Below are positions 12,266-23,580 of a stretch of 64,000 bases of DNA, piece after piece. The notes beneath the pieces are model-generated. The model saw nothing but the letters and a program-made list of their open reading frames with translations. It was not told the DNA's origin and did not search any database. Each line of letters begins with the position of its first letter. The stretch's first letter is position 1. A program made the position numbers and the translations under genes. This stretch comes from Lottia gigantea (Eukaryota; Mollusca; Gastropoda; Lottiidae), in the NCBI RefSeq assembly GCF_000327385.1, contig NW_008709848.1:1060893-1124892 (forward strand). Direction: 5' to 3'.

Positions 12266-15164
12266 GGGTCATCTGAGTTACGGGTTGTTGATATGTTATT
12301 GGATTACATTAAATACAGTAGTAATTAAAGTTATTGAGATAATAAATCACGAAAACAAAAAAAAATAAAACAAGTTCCTGATTTTAATCAATATTATATA
12401 TTTTTCTCTAAATATGAAGTAGAAATCAATATTAAGGGTTAACAATTGTATACTTATTGGCCACTCTGATCAAATCTGTTGAAGTGTTATAAACTAGGTT
12501 AATAGTAGGGTAATTTAAAATATTGTTAAGTGGTTTACGGCCTATTGGATTTTTATTTCTCTTCACCATGTATGTTAGTAGCTGTCTCCAAGTCTATTAT
12601 TTGGTTGAAGAATTTCCTAAATAACAATTATTTCAATGAAGTGTAGAGCTATCAGAAAGATAGGAAGAATTCAATCAATACCAGCTAATGGTCACTCGTT
12701 GAAACACAGTTTTAAAGTTCACCTGCCTAGTTTCTAATTTTATTTTAACAGTAAAAAAAATGATAATGGATTTATAATTTAAAAGGATGTCTTGGTCTAA
12801 TTATTCGCTTTTTTTAACTGGTCCGACATTCCATATGAAGCTTCAACCATGGGAACAAGATGGTGCAGTTGTCACCTTCGAGTTGATTGGAATCAAATCC
12901 CATGCCTCAATAATGCCCAACATAACAAATAACCGAAAGTTGACAGAAGGTTAAGTGAACACAGCAGTGGTCCAGTTTATGGTTTTTCGGGATGACATCA
13001 CTTTATGTCAGGTTAGTTTTTAAGAATAAAATTCAGACGTAAATCTTGCAAAGCAGATAATTAAACTATCATATTCCTTACAAGAATATGACAAGAAGTA
13101 GAAAATAATAATTTTTATATAATTTGATTTAAAATGCTATCCTAGTAGCAAATAGCAATTGTTCATAATTAAATTTGAAATACTGATTGGCACTAAGGTC
13201 AGATCATGTTCCCTTTTAATTCCTAATGAAGTTGTAATTTAATAAGACCATTGAATCAATTCCGTAGTCCAAGTGAACTGATCCTACAGTACGTTACAAC
13301 TGACGTTGGTTTTGATCGTGATCAGTGAGATAAAACAGATCCACTTCAGACGTGTTTTTGTTATATATTTCGTCTTCAATTGTATCTTCAAAGCCGATAG
13401 ATACCTACAAATCTCTTGCTCGGTTTCTTCTGCCGTTTTAGTTGGAAATATAACGATGTTGAAGTGGATCAACGTTGAATTGTTAAATTTTAGGAAGTGA
13501 CTATTGTTACGACTGCCAAAAACGTCGGGCTCTGTAGTACATTTCAGCATGCACAGAAAATTCTTCTTCCGGTTGTCAGTTAGCGCCATTTTGAGCAACA
13601 AAAAAGCTATTTAGTGAATTGTCTAGGTAAACAAGAGGTGGCTATTTCGTGCATTTTGATGGAATGAGTTGAGATACCTTTGTGGTCTAGTTAGGGTTAG
13701 TTTTAGGGTTTAGAGCAGTTCTTTACTGTACAAAACAAAAGTGGGTGCCGTAATAATAGAAAATGTATTTCAAATTAAGGTTATAACATTCTTTGCCCAA
13801 ATTTTCTCACTTGGTAGAAACTTGTAAATCACAAAATGTAACCTCAACTTTGACGTAACGATTCACTCACTATATATTTAGATTTCGTATTTGTTCTCCT
13901 ATCCCTGTGTATTATATTCTTGTGTATTTGTATATATTCTGTATATATCTGATGGTTTAGGGTAAAATCTTATACTAGTATTATTAATTAACCTAATTAC
14001 TAATTAATTCGTCTCCTATAAAGCCTGTGATTACTATAATAATAATAATAATGTATTTTATTCAGCCTGTGATTACTTAGGTTTAGAAGTTAAAATAAAT
14101 AAAGACACTAGATCCAAATCTTAAATATACCAAATAAGGATAAGTAGTTCGTGATCTTCTTTCATGATAAATACTATTGTAGACCAATTCTAAGGTCTAC
14201 TTCACGACATTGATGGAGTATTATTGAAAATATATAAAGAAACAATGATTATTAATCCAGAGTCAAACAGGAAGTATTAATTATCAAGGCCATGGAATTC
14301 TTTTCAAAAATAATACCCAACTTTCATTGTTCCAGAATTTTATTCTGTTTAAAGAAATGGACGTGGAAATAAAATTATGATAGCTTGTGCATCAATATAA
14401 TCCATGACTATTAGTGAGACCACGTCTCACCTTGGGTCGTATCAGAACGTGTTCCATTGCAGTCTAATACCAGGCTCTACATGCCACACAATATGCTCGT
14501 AAAAGTCCCATGGACAAGTAGAAGCCCGCGGATGTATGGACCTGGCCAAATATCTATGCACTGACGGTCTTCGGTGGCCCTTTGCAGATAATAAGATGTG
14601 ATAAATTTTAATTGAGTGCTACTCTGTCTGACTTATGGCCTGCTAATAATGTCTAGAAGAAGATAAAAGTGCTAAAATACCGTAAATAAACTGTAATATA
14701 TAAATATTTAATGTGTGTAATAATGAGTTATATAACTCAATAATAAGCATGAAAATACCGGTTAGAATTGTAAATTGGATTGGCAATTTGTCATTAGGTA
14801 GATGTTTTATTTGCCGGTTCATTGATCTAGTTCATGATATTTTGTCAGACAAACTACAATTATTGTTTCATTATATGATTGACCGTTTTTCTCAGCTTGA
14901 CTTTAGGTACAGAAATACTGCGAGATTGCTCTTAAATCTTTTATATACATTAAAATGAAAAGCTCTAATTGTCTGGACAAGCTATATGTCTTTATGCCCA
15001 TACGAAAAACTAACTCACTTGCTCACTTGCTACAATGTTTGACAATTCTTTTCGAATTTTTATGATGATCAGACTTCTTGAACAATTCTTAAAAGATCAT
15101 TTTTAATTTGATGATTATGTTTGTATCAAAGAAAAGGTGATACATTAAATATTCGATCTGGACA
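12266..15164. other. AT-rich stretch without recognised gene
   Basis: It holds an (ATA)n microsatellite near 14034-14051, two mutually overlapping open frames at 13284-13601, and a GC-richer patch at 14404-14600. In that patch two coding-like runs in one frame (the first with an ATG at 14404) are separated by a stop. None can be assigned to a family. Confidence 0.45.
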
Positions 15165-15443
15165 TTGGCTCGACCAAAGGAATGGTTGGAGTTACCATCT
15201 TTTTCTATTTTTTCTGCCTTTCTATTTATCACAGACAATGTCAGTTCGATCTATCTTGACATGGGCATGAAACACATGGGAAATTATTTGCAACTGCAAT
15301 ATCTCTACTCATTATGTATAGAGACTGATCTTCAAAAGATCGTCGTTAATGAGCCAGAAGTAGATCCTATATTAAAACAGTATCAGGATGACATAAGGTT
15401 TTTGATAACCTTAAAGTCTGTAGTCTCGAGTATTTTACATTGA
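15165..15443 (+). other. Open frame of 92 codons, unrecognised
   Basis: The second half has a balanced, coding-like composition (for example LCIETDLQKIVVNEPEVDPI). A good acceptor-like sequence (long T/C tract then TATCACAG) ends at about 15232 inside it, so the part from 15233 could be an exon rather than a gene starting at the ATG. No good donor follows and no domain is recognised. It lies 0.4 kb upstream of another exon-like stretch on the same strand, but no frame-compatible splice join was established. Confidence 0.2.
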
Positions 15444-15828
15444 CAGTCGTTATCAATTTGCCATTATCGATTACACGATGTTATTTTTTTAAATTGCCTG
15501 ATTAAATCAAGCCTATTTTCTCTGTCACTTATTTTATGTAATTATCTTCCAATTGTAAAAATGCTCTGCTAACTGTTCTCACAGCGAACAGAAATCCATT
15601 TTACCCACGAGAGCAGTCCAGAAAAAAATAATTAGGTATGTTCTAAAAAGGAGAATAAAGTTAAATCAATTGAAAGCCTCTTTATGATTATAGTCCGAAC
15701 ATCGGAACTTTCTCTCTTAGACATAATTAGTTCAGAATCATGTTAGTTTATTACAGATGTTAATACTAAACCTATTTTCAGACAAGGTTTCTGACTACCT
15801 AGTTCACACTAAACTTTGATTACTGCAG

Positions 15829-16035
15829 TCACCAAATCCCTCAACCTCCCATGGCACCTTGCTTGAGACTCTACGATACATAGAAAAGACAGAGCATATA
15901 GAAATAGAAAGAGAAAATCCTAGTTCTTTTGAAGACAATTTGCTCACATTCAAGACCCTAACCCCCGAAAATCGCGAATCTGTCCCTTTAAACGACCGAG
16001 TCAATGGGATTCCCATGGAATCGTACACAAATTAA
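15829..16035 (+). other. Candidate 3'-terminal coding exon
   Basis: After a short acceptor-like TTGATTACTGCAG (AG at 15827-15828) 68 codons are open up to TAA at 16033-16035. The composition is strongly protein-like: Glu/Asn/Ser/Thr-rich, with YIEKTEHIEIERENPSSF in the middle and PLNDRVNGIPMESYTN at the end. It resembles a hydrophilic C-terminal tail of a membrane or signalling protein, but no family can be named. The upstream frame is closed by a stop at 15817. The polypyrimidine tract is weak, and chance or an old gene relic remains possible. Confidence 0.3.
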
Positions 16036-16444
16036 ATCATTTACTTATTCTTGATGAAAAACAACTAATAATCTTTAATAGACTAATATATCAACTAAGT
16101 GTAACACGATAGACTACCATGAAAACAAACTATACCATAAATAATTTTAACACTTCAGCCAAAGTAATTCTCCTAATTATTTTGAGAGTAAATCAAACTT
16201 CTTACTAAGAAAATAGCAGTAAATCAAATTACATATTCTGTGGTTGGCACCAGCTAAATGAGTTAATGTTAAAAGGACACGGAAGGAAATTGAATGTTCT
16301 ATTATGTTTTCAGATATGACATGCTGTGAATTTAATGTGTGCATCCGATAAACCGTATGAAGGAAAGGTAACACGCAACACCATTCGTTGTACTTACAGG
16401 CTTACAACTACCAACATGCATTAATAGCGTATTGAGGGCGTGTA
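16036..16444. other. AT-rich stretch without recognised gene
   Basis: It follows the exon-like stretch; there is no clear AATAAA close by (ATAAATAAT near 16138). Nothing else is seen. Confidence 0.45.
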
Positions 16445-16512
16445 TAGGTTGATAACAGCCGAAACATTCCTTCGGATTGAAAGCACAAGCCACTACGCCA
16501 AGCTCCCCATGT
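16445..16512 (-). mobile_element. tRNA-derived SINE head (degenerate)
   Basis: Read on the minus strand, TGGCGTAGTGG (complement of 16490-16500) matches the pol III A box, followed by AATCCGAAGG and a degenerate B-box-like GTTTCGGCTGTTATC (complement of 16451-16465). This order and wording are typical of the tRNA-related head of molluscan SINEs. The body cannot be delimited. The 73-codon open frame over it (16332-16553, minus) is taken as accidental. Confidence 0.4.
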
Positions 16513-17924
16513 AGTATTGAAAACCTATAGACACTTAAGGGCGGTTCGACCATTTTATGACCTATGTTCTTATTTGATTTGTTCAGTTGTAGCTTTACTT
16601 TATTGTGACTCCATAATCGTAAGCTTCATCAGGATTTTGTAATTGCCGGCTTATTATATTTACTACAATAAACAAAATCTATTAAGGCAACGCGAGCGTT
16701 CTTTTCATTTTCATCTAATCTCTTATCTGGAGGCTAAAAACTCGGATCATTTTCGCGGTACTTTAACAAAGCTTTTTAACCAAGTGATAATGATTCTTAC
16801 ACATTCCTTGCAGGAAAAGATTGCCTTCATTATTTATACATGGTTAACTGACAAACACTTTGGGACATTTTCAGTTCAGTTATGTCTACATTGACTGATA
16901 GAAAGGGTAAATCCTGCTGTTATAATTTGTTGCTTGTACTGTGAGTTAATCTGGCGGTTCGATCAACCGAGGATGTACCTTCAGATTTATTCACCTTCTG
17001 TCAACGCTGGAGGGTCCACCAACAGTACCATCGTGAGACGACATGGATTCATTTCTTATCTTTTGAATATGGATATCGTGGCATCACGCCGAGATATCAG
17101 TGTACTAAAGGTTATGCACGTGAAGGTCCTTCACATATAGAAAAAGCTTACTGCCGATGTCCAAGTAAAGGCAAAATCTTTTTCTTTCCATTTTTATTAG
17201 TTCAATCAGAATCTATGAGCGTCGATTTCTTTCCGAGAGAGTCTGGTCCCATGGTGTTCGCGATAAGATTCCTTGCACAATATAGAGGAATTGTCGAATA
17301 TTGCCTTCGTTCCAGTATTTCTTTTGAACGCATTCCACGGCAACAGTATGATTTCGTAGAAAATTTAACGTAACTCCAAAAGACACCGAGAACAGCATGA
17401 CTAGATCTTTTGTAGTGTTAATATGAAACTTTGTGTGAACTAGAATGACGAGGTCTTGGAGTTTTTATTTACGAACAAAAATAAGTTTGTCTGAACAAAT
17501 TCTATTCTGACTGTCGTTGATATGCTCATTACTTTTTCAAATGTTTGTCTAATATCAAAGGTATCTGGCATTTTGATCTTTGAAAACTTTTATTTTAAGT
17601 CGAAAAATTCTAGACTAGCCCATGGTGCTATTGGCAGGTGATGTGACTCGATGTGTATAATTAAGAAATGTCTAAACAGTCGCTTTCGACTCTACAGTTC
17701 TATAACGGGATGTCAAATCGAATTGTGTTCAGTTATTTAAAGTTATTATACGTCTGCCTTCCTACTCAATAATCTTTGGTCCGACATTAAAGCCACCTAA
17801 TATTACCGAAATTAGAGATCAAAACATGTATGTGTTCATATAATCAGAAGTCAACGAAAACGGCATATTACAAAACTACATGCCTGATATCCATTTACTG
17901 TTATAATATTAAATGGAATGAAAA
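16513..17924. other. AT-rich stretch without recognised gene
   Basis: Short open frames occur on both strands at 16643-17398, including an overlapping pair at 17213-17398 in a GC-richer patch. None has a domain. Confidence 0.45.
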
Positions 17925-18440
17925 ACAATGTCCGGTTAAGTCTCTTGGTAAAACAATGCCTTGCTATGTGTCTTGGTAAAAACAAGACTGTCTACGTCTC
18001 TTGGTGAAAACAATGTCTGATTAAGTATCTTGGTAAAACAAGACTGTCTACGTCTCTTGGCGAAAACAATCTCTGATGAATTATCTTGGTGAATGCCTGG
18101 CTACGTCTCTTGGTAAAACAATGTCTGGCCACCTCTCTTGGGAAAACAATGTCTGGTTACGTCTCTTGGCGAACAAATGTCTGGATAATTCTCTTGCAGA
18201 AATCAATGTCTGGTTAAGTCTCCTGGTAAAACAATGCCTGGCTATTTCTCTTGGTAAATAAATGTCTGGTTAAGTCTCTTGGGAAATCAATGTCTGATTT
18301 AGTCTCTTGGTAAAACAATGCCTGGCGATGTCTCTTGGTAAAACAAAGCCTGGCTAGATCTCTTGCATAAATCAATGTCTGGTTACGTCTCGCCGCAAAA
18401 ACACGGTCTCCAGGTACGTCTTGAGATAACAAAACATCCT
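17925..18440 (+). repeat. 28-bp minisatellite, about 18 units
   Basis: Degenerate units of the form GTCTCTTGGTAAAACAATG followed by YCTGGCTA run head to tail. TCTTGG recurs at 17943, 17971, 17999, 18028, 18055, 18084 and 18108 and onwards, a spacing of 24-29 bp. Divergence is spread through the array rather than confined to the edges. Open frames on both strands within it (18076-18261 and 18214-18432) simply follow the repeat and are not considered genes. Confidence 0.95.
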
Positions 18441-19080
18441 ACATCGAAAGCAATGTCTTTTCTACCGTTGTGTTGATGTTGCGAAAATTATCTTGTGTTA
18501 CGTTGTGATATGTGAAAGTAAAGGTCAATATAACACTTCAATTTCAACTTGGGCTTTGGGAATAGTCTGAGAATGGAAAGGACACGACAGATCAGTTCAT
18601 GAAGACCCTGGGGAATTGTAAGCTAGTTGTAGAAAGTAAATCTTAATTTAACTTCTAATCTGACGATAGACTTGTCTGGACTTTTTTCGGGTCTAATTGT
18701 TCAATACAGTTAGTTTAATTTAGTCTACAAACAGACTGGCCACGATATCTGAAATCGACTGAAATCCAATGTATTTAGATTAAAACTGGAAACTCAATCA
18801 ACAATGAGTTAATTCGGTGACTTAAAGATCTGAATTTCCTTTTTTTAATCACGTTTGTGTGTTTCTGGTACCGTGATTATGTCAATTATTGTTTAGAATA
18901 TGTTTTGATGTACGTGTATTCCTTCAATAGTCTTCATGGCTGAGTCATTAAAAAGACTTGGATACACCGGAAACGTGTATTTGTAATTGTATACAGGATT
19001 TAATTAACTTTTTTGTTTAGAATTACATATTCATGATAATCCTTTAGAGACATTTAGAAATCACTTTAATATATGGTATA
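18441..19080. other. AT-rich stretch without recognised gene
   Basis: Nothing recognised between the minisatellite and the TIR element. Confidence 0.5.
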
Positions 19081-19395
19081 CTTCTCCTTGGTTTTATTGT
19101 ACACAACGTTTCAACATTTCACCTACATGGAAAAAGCGTCTAGTCGTTCGGATGGGATAATAAACCGAGGCCCAGTGTGTTACAGGCTGTACACGTTAAA
19201 GATCCCTTTGAAAATCGAAAAAGAGCAGAATTATGCCGCTGTCCTGGCAAAATTTCCTTCATTGCACCCTGCATGGCATTGCCCGTCTTCATTAGCCCAC
19301 ATGGTGCAGTAGGACGTAAAACTCCATTCATTTCATTTAATTTTCATTTAAATATTTCACGTGAAACGTTGTGTACAATAAAACTAAGAAGCAAG
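19081..19395. mobile_element. 315-bp TIR element (MITE-like)
   Basis: Inverted ends of about 35 bp: left 19081-19115 (TTTTATTGTACACAACGTTT within it) and right 19361-19395 (GTGAAACGTTGTGTACAATA...). The interior is GC-richer than the flanks and contains TACACGTTAAAGATCC and GGACGTAAAAC, words I associate with dispersed repeats of marine invertebrates. Open frames of 60-80 codons on both strands fall wholly or mostly inside the element and are accidental. No target-site duplication could be fixed. Confidence 0.7.
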
Positions 19396-21537
19396 TTTAC
19401 CTATACATGGAATGTATGACATAGATGACAAGGTGGTTCATGCATTGGCGAGTGTTTATTCACATAGTTAAAATTTAAAGGAATAATCATTGAGACAGAA
19501 TGACATCCACCTACAATTTATATAGGAGACACAAACTAAAATATTGAAATATACGATAAAATATGGAGAAAACTTCTTATCCTATATCTCAAGTGTATGT
19601 CAACGTTGTAATTTCCGATTGTAAATACTAAATCAATACAAAGAAAATGTCTCGTTATCTGTGACAATAACAGTAATAATTGTTCTTAGTAATAGTTGTT
19701 GCAGGGCGCTTAATGATACGTAATTCGATTTTCAGACAACTGCTGTCATTTCTTGAGTTGATTTGGACCACAAACTCTAATTAATAATACCGACTGAAAT
19801 TTTAACTTGGTCTGTAGACTACAAGTAGTTTCGATTCGTCTTTGGCCACAAGATTACAAGAATCTTTGTATTTTGTAATATATTTAAGTCCTTAACAGAA
19901 AATGATTGCTATCGGAACCCATGTTATTGTTCACCTCTTCTTAATAATACAATTGGTTTAACTTTATTCCACTGTATTGTAACACAACAGTTTATATATT
20001 GTCATGATAAGCTGGTAATCAGAATGAAATAATTAGGTTTGCTGTCAGAATTAACCTAGAAATAAGGTTACTAGTGAACGAGATGCCACTGTCTGTAGTA
20101 CGTCTGTACCAGCTAATATATTGTAACTCTATTATTACCAACAAGGCCAGCATTGTATCTTCAGTAAACAACAATACCTTACGGCGTTTAACATCCACAT
20201 TGAATGATACAAGACAATTGCATCAGTTAGTATGTTAAAGGTTGTAATCCTGTTGGTGTTGAAGCTGCTAACAATCCTTAACCTATTTATCGCCTACTTT
20301 GTCTTCCCCGACATTTTTCCTGTTAGTACTGAATCTTGTATCAAATAAACAGACTATATATGTACGTGGGAGTTGGTACTAGTATCAATGACATTTACGA
20401 AAGCTGTTGAACTGAAATTTTACTCCAGTCATTGTCTTGTATTAAAAGGATAAAAAGAGGTTTTCTAAACTCGTCCGAACTCGGGGACACAGTTGGCATC
20501 AAATTACACCATTCAATCACCATTACAAGCAAGAAGTCTGTGGGTCATGTAATTCCACCCAATGACCAATGTTCTACAATGATGAACTCCGGTACATCGC
20601 AGCATTTTTCAAATATGGCTGATATTGTGTGTTATCTCATCAAAGACATAAATTAGTTTACACTCTCACCTTCGAGATCAGCAACCAAGATAATATTTTG
20701 ATATTAAATAACACGTTATGTCTGATCTTACACGTTTTTTCTACCATGTTTATTTGAAAACTTCGTGATTTAACGGTATGAAATATCCAATGGGGAATTT
20801 CATCTCGTTTTCAACTGATGGATATTTGCTTTGGAACTGATTTTTAAGGGAAATTGGCTTGGTTTCAGGAAAATTAGAATGTATTGAGTTCAAGAAACCA
20901 CGAAAGTAACACCACAACTGGAAATGCTGTTAATTCAGATGGTCAGCATCATTACCAAAAGGCTACCGAATGAATGTTTCATTCTTGATGTTCTGATGCT
21001 GTTTGAGTTCTTGCAAGGCCACGATATCTTAGAATGGTGCTCTCTGCACAATCTGCTGGTGTCTTTAGATGAAATTCCCCGATGACTTAGACTGGTATTT
21101 TGTGCAATATGCGTATGATTAATGGCTCTTTGTGCCTTTGAATGGTATTTAATGCAACAAGCCTCTGATTAATGTTTTATATTCAACAAAATCCTGATTA
21201 ATAGTATATTGTGATATAACGACCTGATGCCTCCAACTTATACTTGGAGATTTAGTGTTATATTTTAAGCAGAAAACTCCTGATGTTACTGTGTCATTTA
21301 GTTTCAGTATCTTACTTAATTGTGTTGCGTGTAAAATCTCATGAACATTCTGAACCCATACTGTCTGAACAATGAACTTTAATAAAAATTAACATTCAAT
21401 TAATATTGATTATGTGGGTTTCATGATTAGAATCTAATTGGCATTTCACGACACTATGTCAAAATACAAATGACATTGTGTCAAGCTATGTTGATTATAT
21501 TGAGCTCCTACCCACCTACAACATCTTGAAGTTTCAG
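19396..21537. other. AT-rich stretch without recognised gene
   Basis: One 74-codon open frame (20432-20656) lacks a domain. Nothing else is seen. Confidence 0.5.
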
Positions 21538-21686
21538 GATATCGGTCAGAAGAAAATGACGCATTGTCTTTCGACATTTCCGACAATGGAATTATGACTT
21601 CATTATCAGGTTCAAATCCTAAATGTCAATTTCATCGATATAACGTGTCAATTTGCGGTTTCGGGGACAAAATTGAATCCAAGTAG
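21538..21686 (+). other. Candidate coding exon, unrecognised
   Basis: A plausible acceptor (pyrimidine-rich CTCCTACCCACC..., then GAAGTTTCAG ending at 21537) is followed by about 48 open codons up to TAG at 21684. They include RSEENDALSFDISDNGIM and HRYNVSICGFGDKIESK. A donor-like ATCAG/GTTCAA lies inside near 21609, so the exon could also be internal and shorter. The composition is protein-like but no family is recognised. Chance is a serious alternative. Confidence 0.25.
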
Positions 21687-22237
21687 ACGTTTCGTGGTCA
21701 CCCACCTGACCTATGATCTATTTAAAAAACGACTTCTTGAGGTACCTGTCAGACTATAAGTTATTCATATTTGGTCTGATCAATAACATACATTTCTCAC
21801 GAATCTTTACTGTAATGAGACATTTTAGGTGACACCATACTTTTTTTTTATCTCGACAAAAAGGCATAATTGTACCAGAAAAAAACAAAAGAGAAATGGT
21901 AAAAAGAAAGTAGATACTATAAATGTTCCAGATATTCAGGCAAGAAAACCTCGTTTAAATTTGTCACCATCTTGGCAAAGATGAAAATAATGTTACTCTT
22001 ATCGTGGAGTGAATTTGTGGAGTAAAACAAGAATGTAGTGTTTTTGTTCGCCACTAACATGATGTCATAGAGCAAGTGTATTATGTAACATCTTTCTGGT
22101 GTTCTGTGTGAGATTTGTCATCAGTTTAAGATCGAAATAGAGTGAATGTTAATATCAATATCAAACCAGGAACACTAACCTGAAGAAAAGGAAGTATTTT
22201 CTATTCCATATCACATTTCTGAATTAGCGTAATGAAA
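21687..22237. other. AT-rich stretch without recognised gene
   Basis: Nothing recognised. Confidence 0.5.
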
Positions 22238-22340
22238 GTCGCCTAGGATCAGTGAGTAAGGCGCTTGCGCGCTGATGATAGTTCCGGAGCTCTATCCCAG
22301 TATTGGTCGAGATAATACTTTTTATATCAGTTTCCCCGAA
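22238..22340 (+). mobile_element. tRNA-derived SINE (5' head)
   Basis: GATCAGTGAGTAAGGCGCTTG at about 22248 matches the D-arm/A-box part of a tRNA. GCTGATGATAGTTCCGGAGC then TCTATCCCAGT at 22271-22301 matches anticodon-arm to B-box sequence, with the A-box to B-box distance of a tRNA. The acceptor stem is not conserved, so this is a SINE head rather than a tRNA gene. The tail beyond about 22340 could not be delimited and may reach 22480. Confidence 0.6.
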
Positions 22341-23361
22341 ATCAACCCTTTTTCATTTCATTTAATTTCCATCAACGCAATGGCATGCAGCAGCATGAGA
22401 CTTCATCACCGATTGCATTTGTATCACCTCTCAACACACCTAATGGTATTTAGAAACTGTAAGTTGAAGGTCGCTTCAATGAAATTAATGAATGACATTT
22501 AACGAGTATCTTTTACAAGAATTAGTGAACAATAATTGTCTGATTCCATCCTTGAGGCTGGCGTCTGTAGACTTCCTGGTATTCATGAAGAAGATAGGAT
22601 GCTGTAGTGACGTGACTATCGTGATAAGATGACTATATCAGACAAAATTGCCGGTCAAGTTAATGGAAGTAGGTGCGATTAAATTGACCACAGCAGTCAG
22701 TAATAAGGCACACTAAAAGATAAAACTCAGATTCAAATAAAGATATGAGAACTTGTAATGTAAAAATGGCGGTTTTTGCACATGAAATCAAAGCAAAGAC
22801 AAGGGTTATCTACCCTTTTATAAGGGGAGGTAATTATTCCGATACAGTAAGTACATATTTGGAATAATTCAGGCTGATACGTAATTACCATGAAATGACA
22901 CGAGGAGTCTTTTCTCAACGCGTCAATGTTTTTCAATGTAACAAAAAAGTATTTAGAAAACCATATGTCTTTTGTAATAGTGAACCTTTTGTATTTATAT
23001 TTTTTAACAATAGAAAATAGTAGTTGCGTCTGTTGAAAAAAACAACAACAAAGAAATGTAAAACAATACAAGATTTCAACATAGTAGTCTTGACAATATC
23101 CATTGAAACGTAAAATAAAACCAAAAAAGAACAAACCAAAAAAACCTCAAGACTGAATAATATGGCAAGCAAAAGATAAGTATCTATATCATTAAGACGC
23201 TTCATACTTGAGCGAAGTCCTTAAAATACAATTGTTCAATATTCGTATAATTGTCTCCTCTATCGTATTTCCAAATCATATTTGATAAATTATTGTCATT
23301 TTCATTGAATTTGGCATCTATCATATCATCATACAAGCCAAAGTATAAGCGTTTACTAAGT
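22341..23361. other. AT-rich stretch without recognised gene
   Basis: The minus-strand frame at 22733-23134 (133 codons, Phe/Tyr/Cys-rich) has no domain and reads like chance. AAGGGGAGGTAATTATTCC near 22822 resembles a short word common in molluscan dispersed repeats. Confidence 0.45.
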
Positions 23362-23580
23362 CAAGGGCAATAACTAAAGAAACATTATCATGATGATTAT
23401 AGCCAAAATTTGAATATGACCGAGGTCTAATCAATATACACATTCTGCATGATCGGATAAGAACTGTATCGTCTATCTACAGGCCAAATTTGACGCAAGG
23501 GCAATAACTCTGATTATCCGATTATTACCAAATTCGAACTTCGGAGGTCATGCATACCATAAAAGATCGGATAAGAACTG
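23362..23580 (+). repeat. Diverged 134-bp tandem duplication
   Basis: CAAGGGCAATAACT at 23362 recurs at 23496. In both copies it is followed by CCAAATT/AAATTCGAA-type sequence, a GAGGTC word, and finally GATCGGATAAGAACTG (ending at 23466 and 23580). CAAGGGCAATAACTC-type words are frequent in bivalve repeats. It is non-coding. Confidence 0.75.

Noticed and set aside
12840-12900. tRNA-like A and B boxes (TGGTGCAGTTG ... GGAATCAAATCC)
   Set aside because: The spacing between the boxes is too short and there is no cloverleaf; possibly a SINE relic but not supportable.
13284-13601. Overlapping frames on both strands, one starting MALTDNRKKNF in a good start context
   Set aside because: Both strands are open, no domain is recognised and no clear donor follows; not enough to call an exon.
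13688-13709. Telomere-like TTAGGGTTAG...TTAGGG
   Set aside because: Only two hexamers with a spacer; too little for an interstitial telomeric repeat.
17213-17398. Both-strand open patch (plus frame MSVDFFPRESGPMVF..., minus frame of 61 codons)
   Set aside because: No family recognised and the strands contradict each other.
22733-23134. 133-codon minus-strand open frame
   Set aside because: Same reasons; Phe/Tyr-rich and overlapped by another open frame of different phase.
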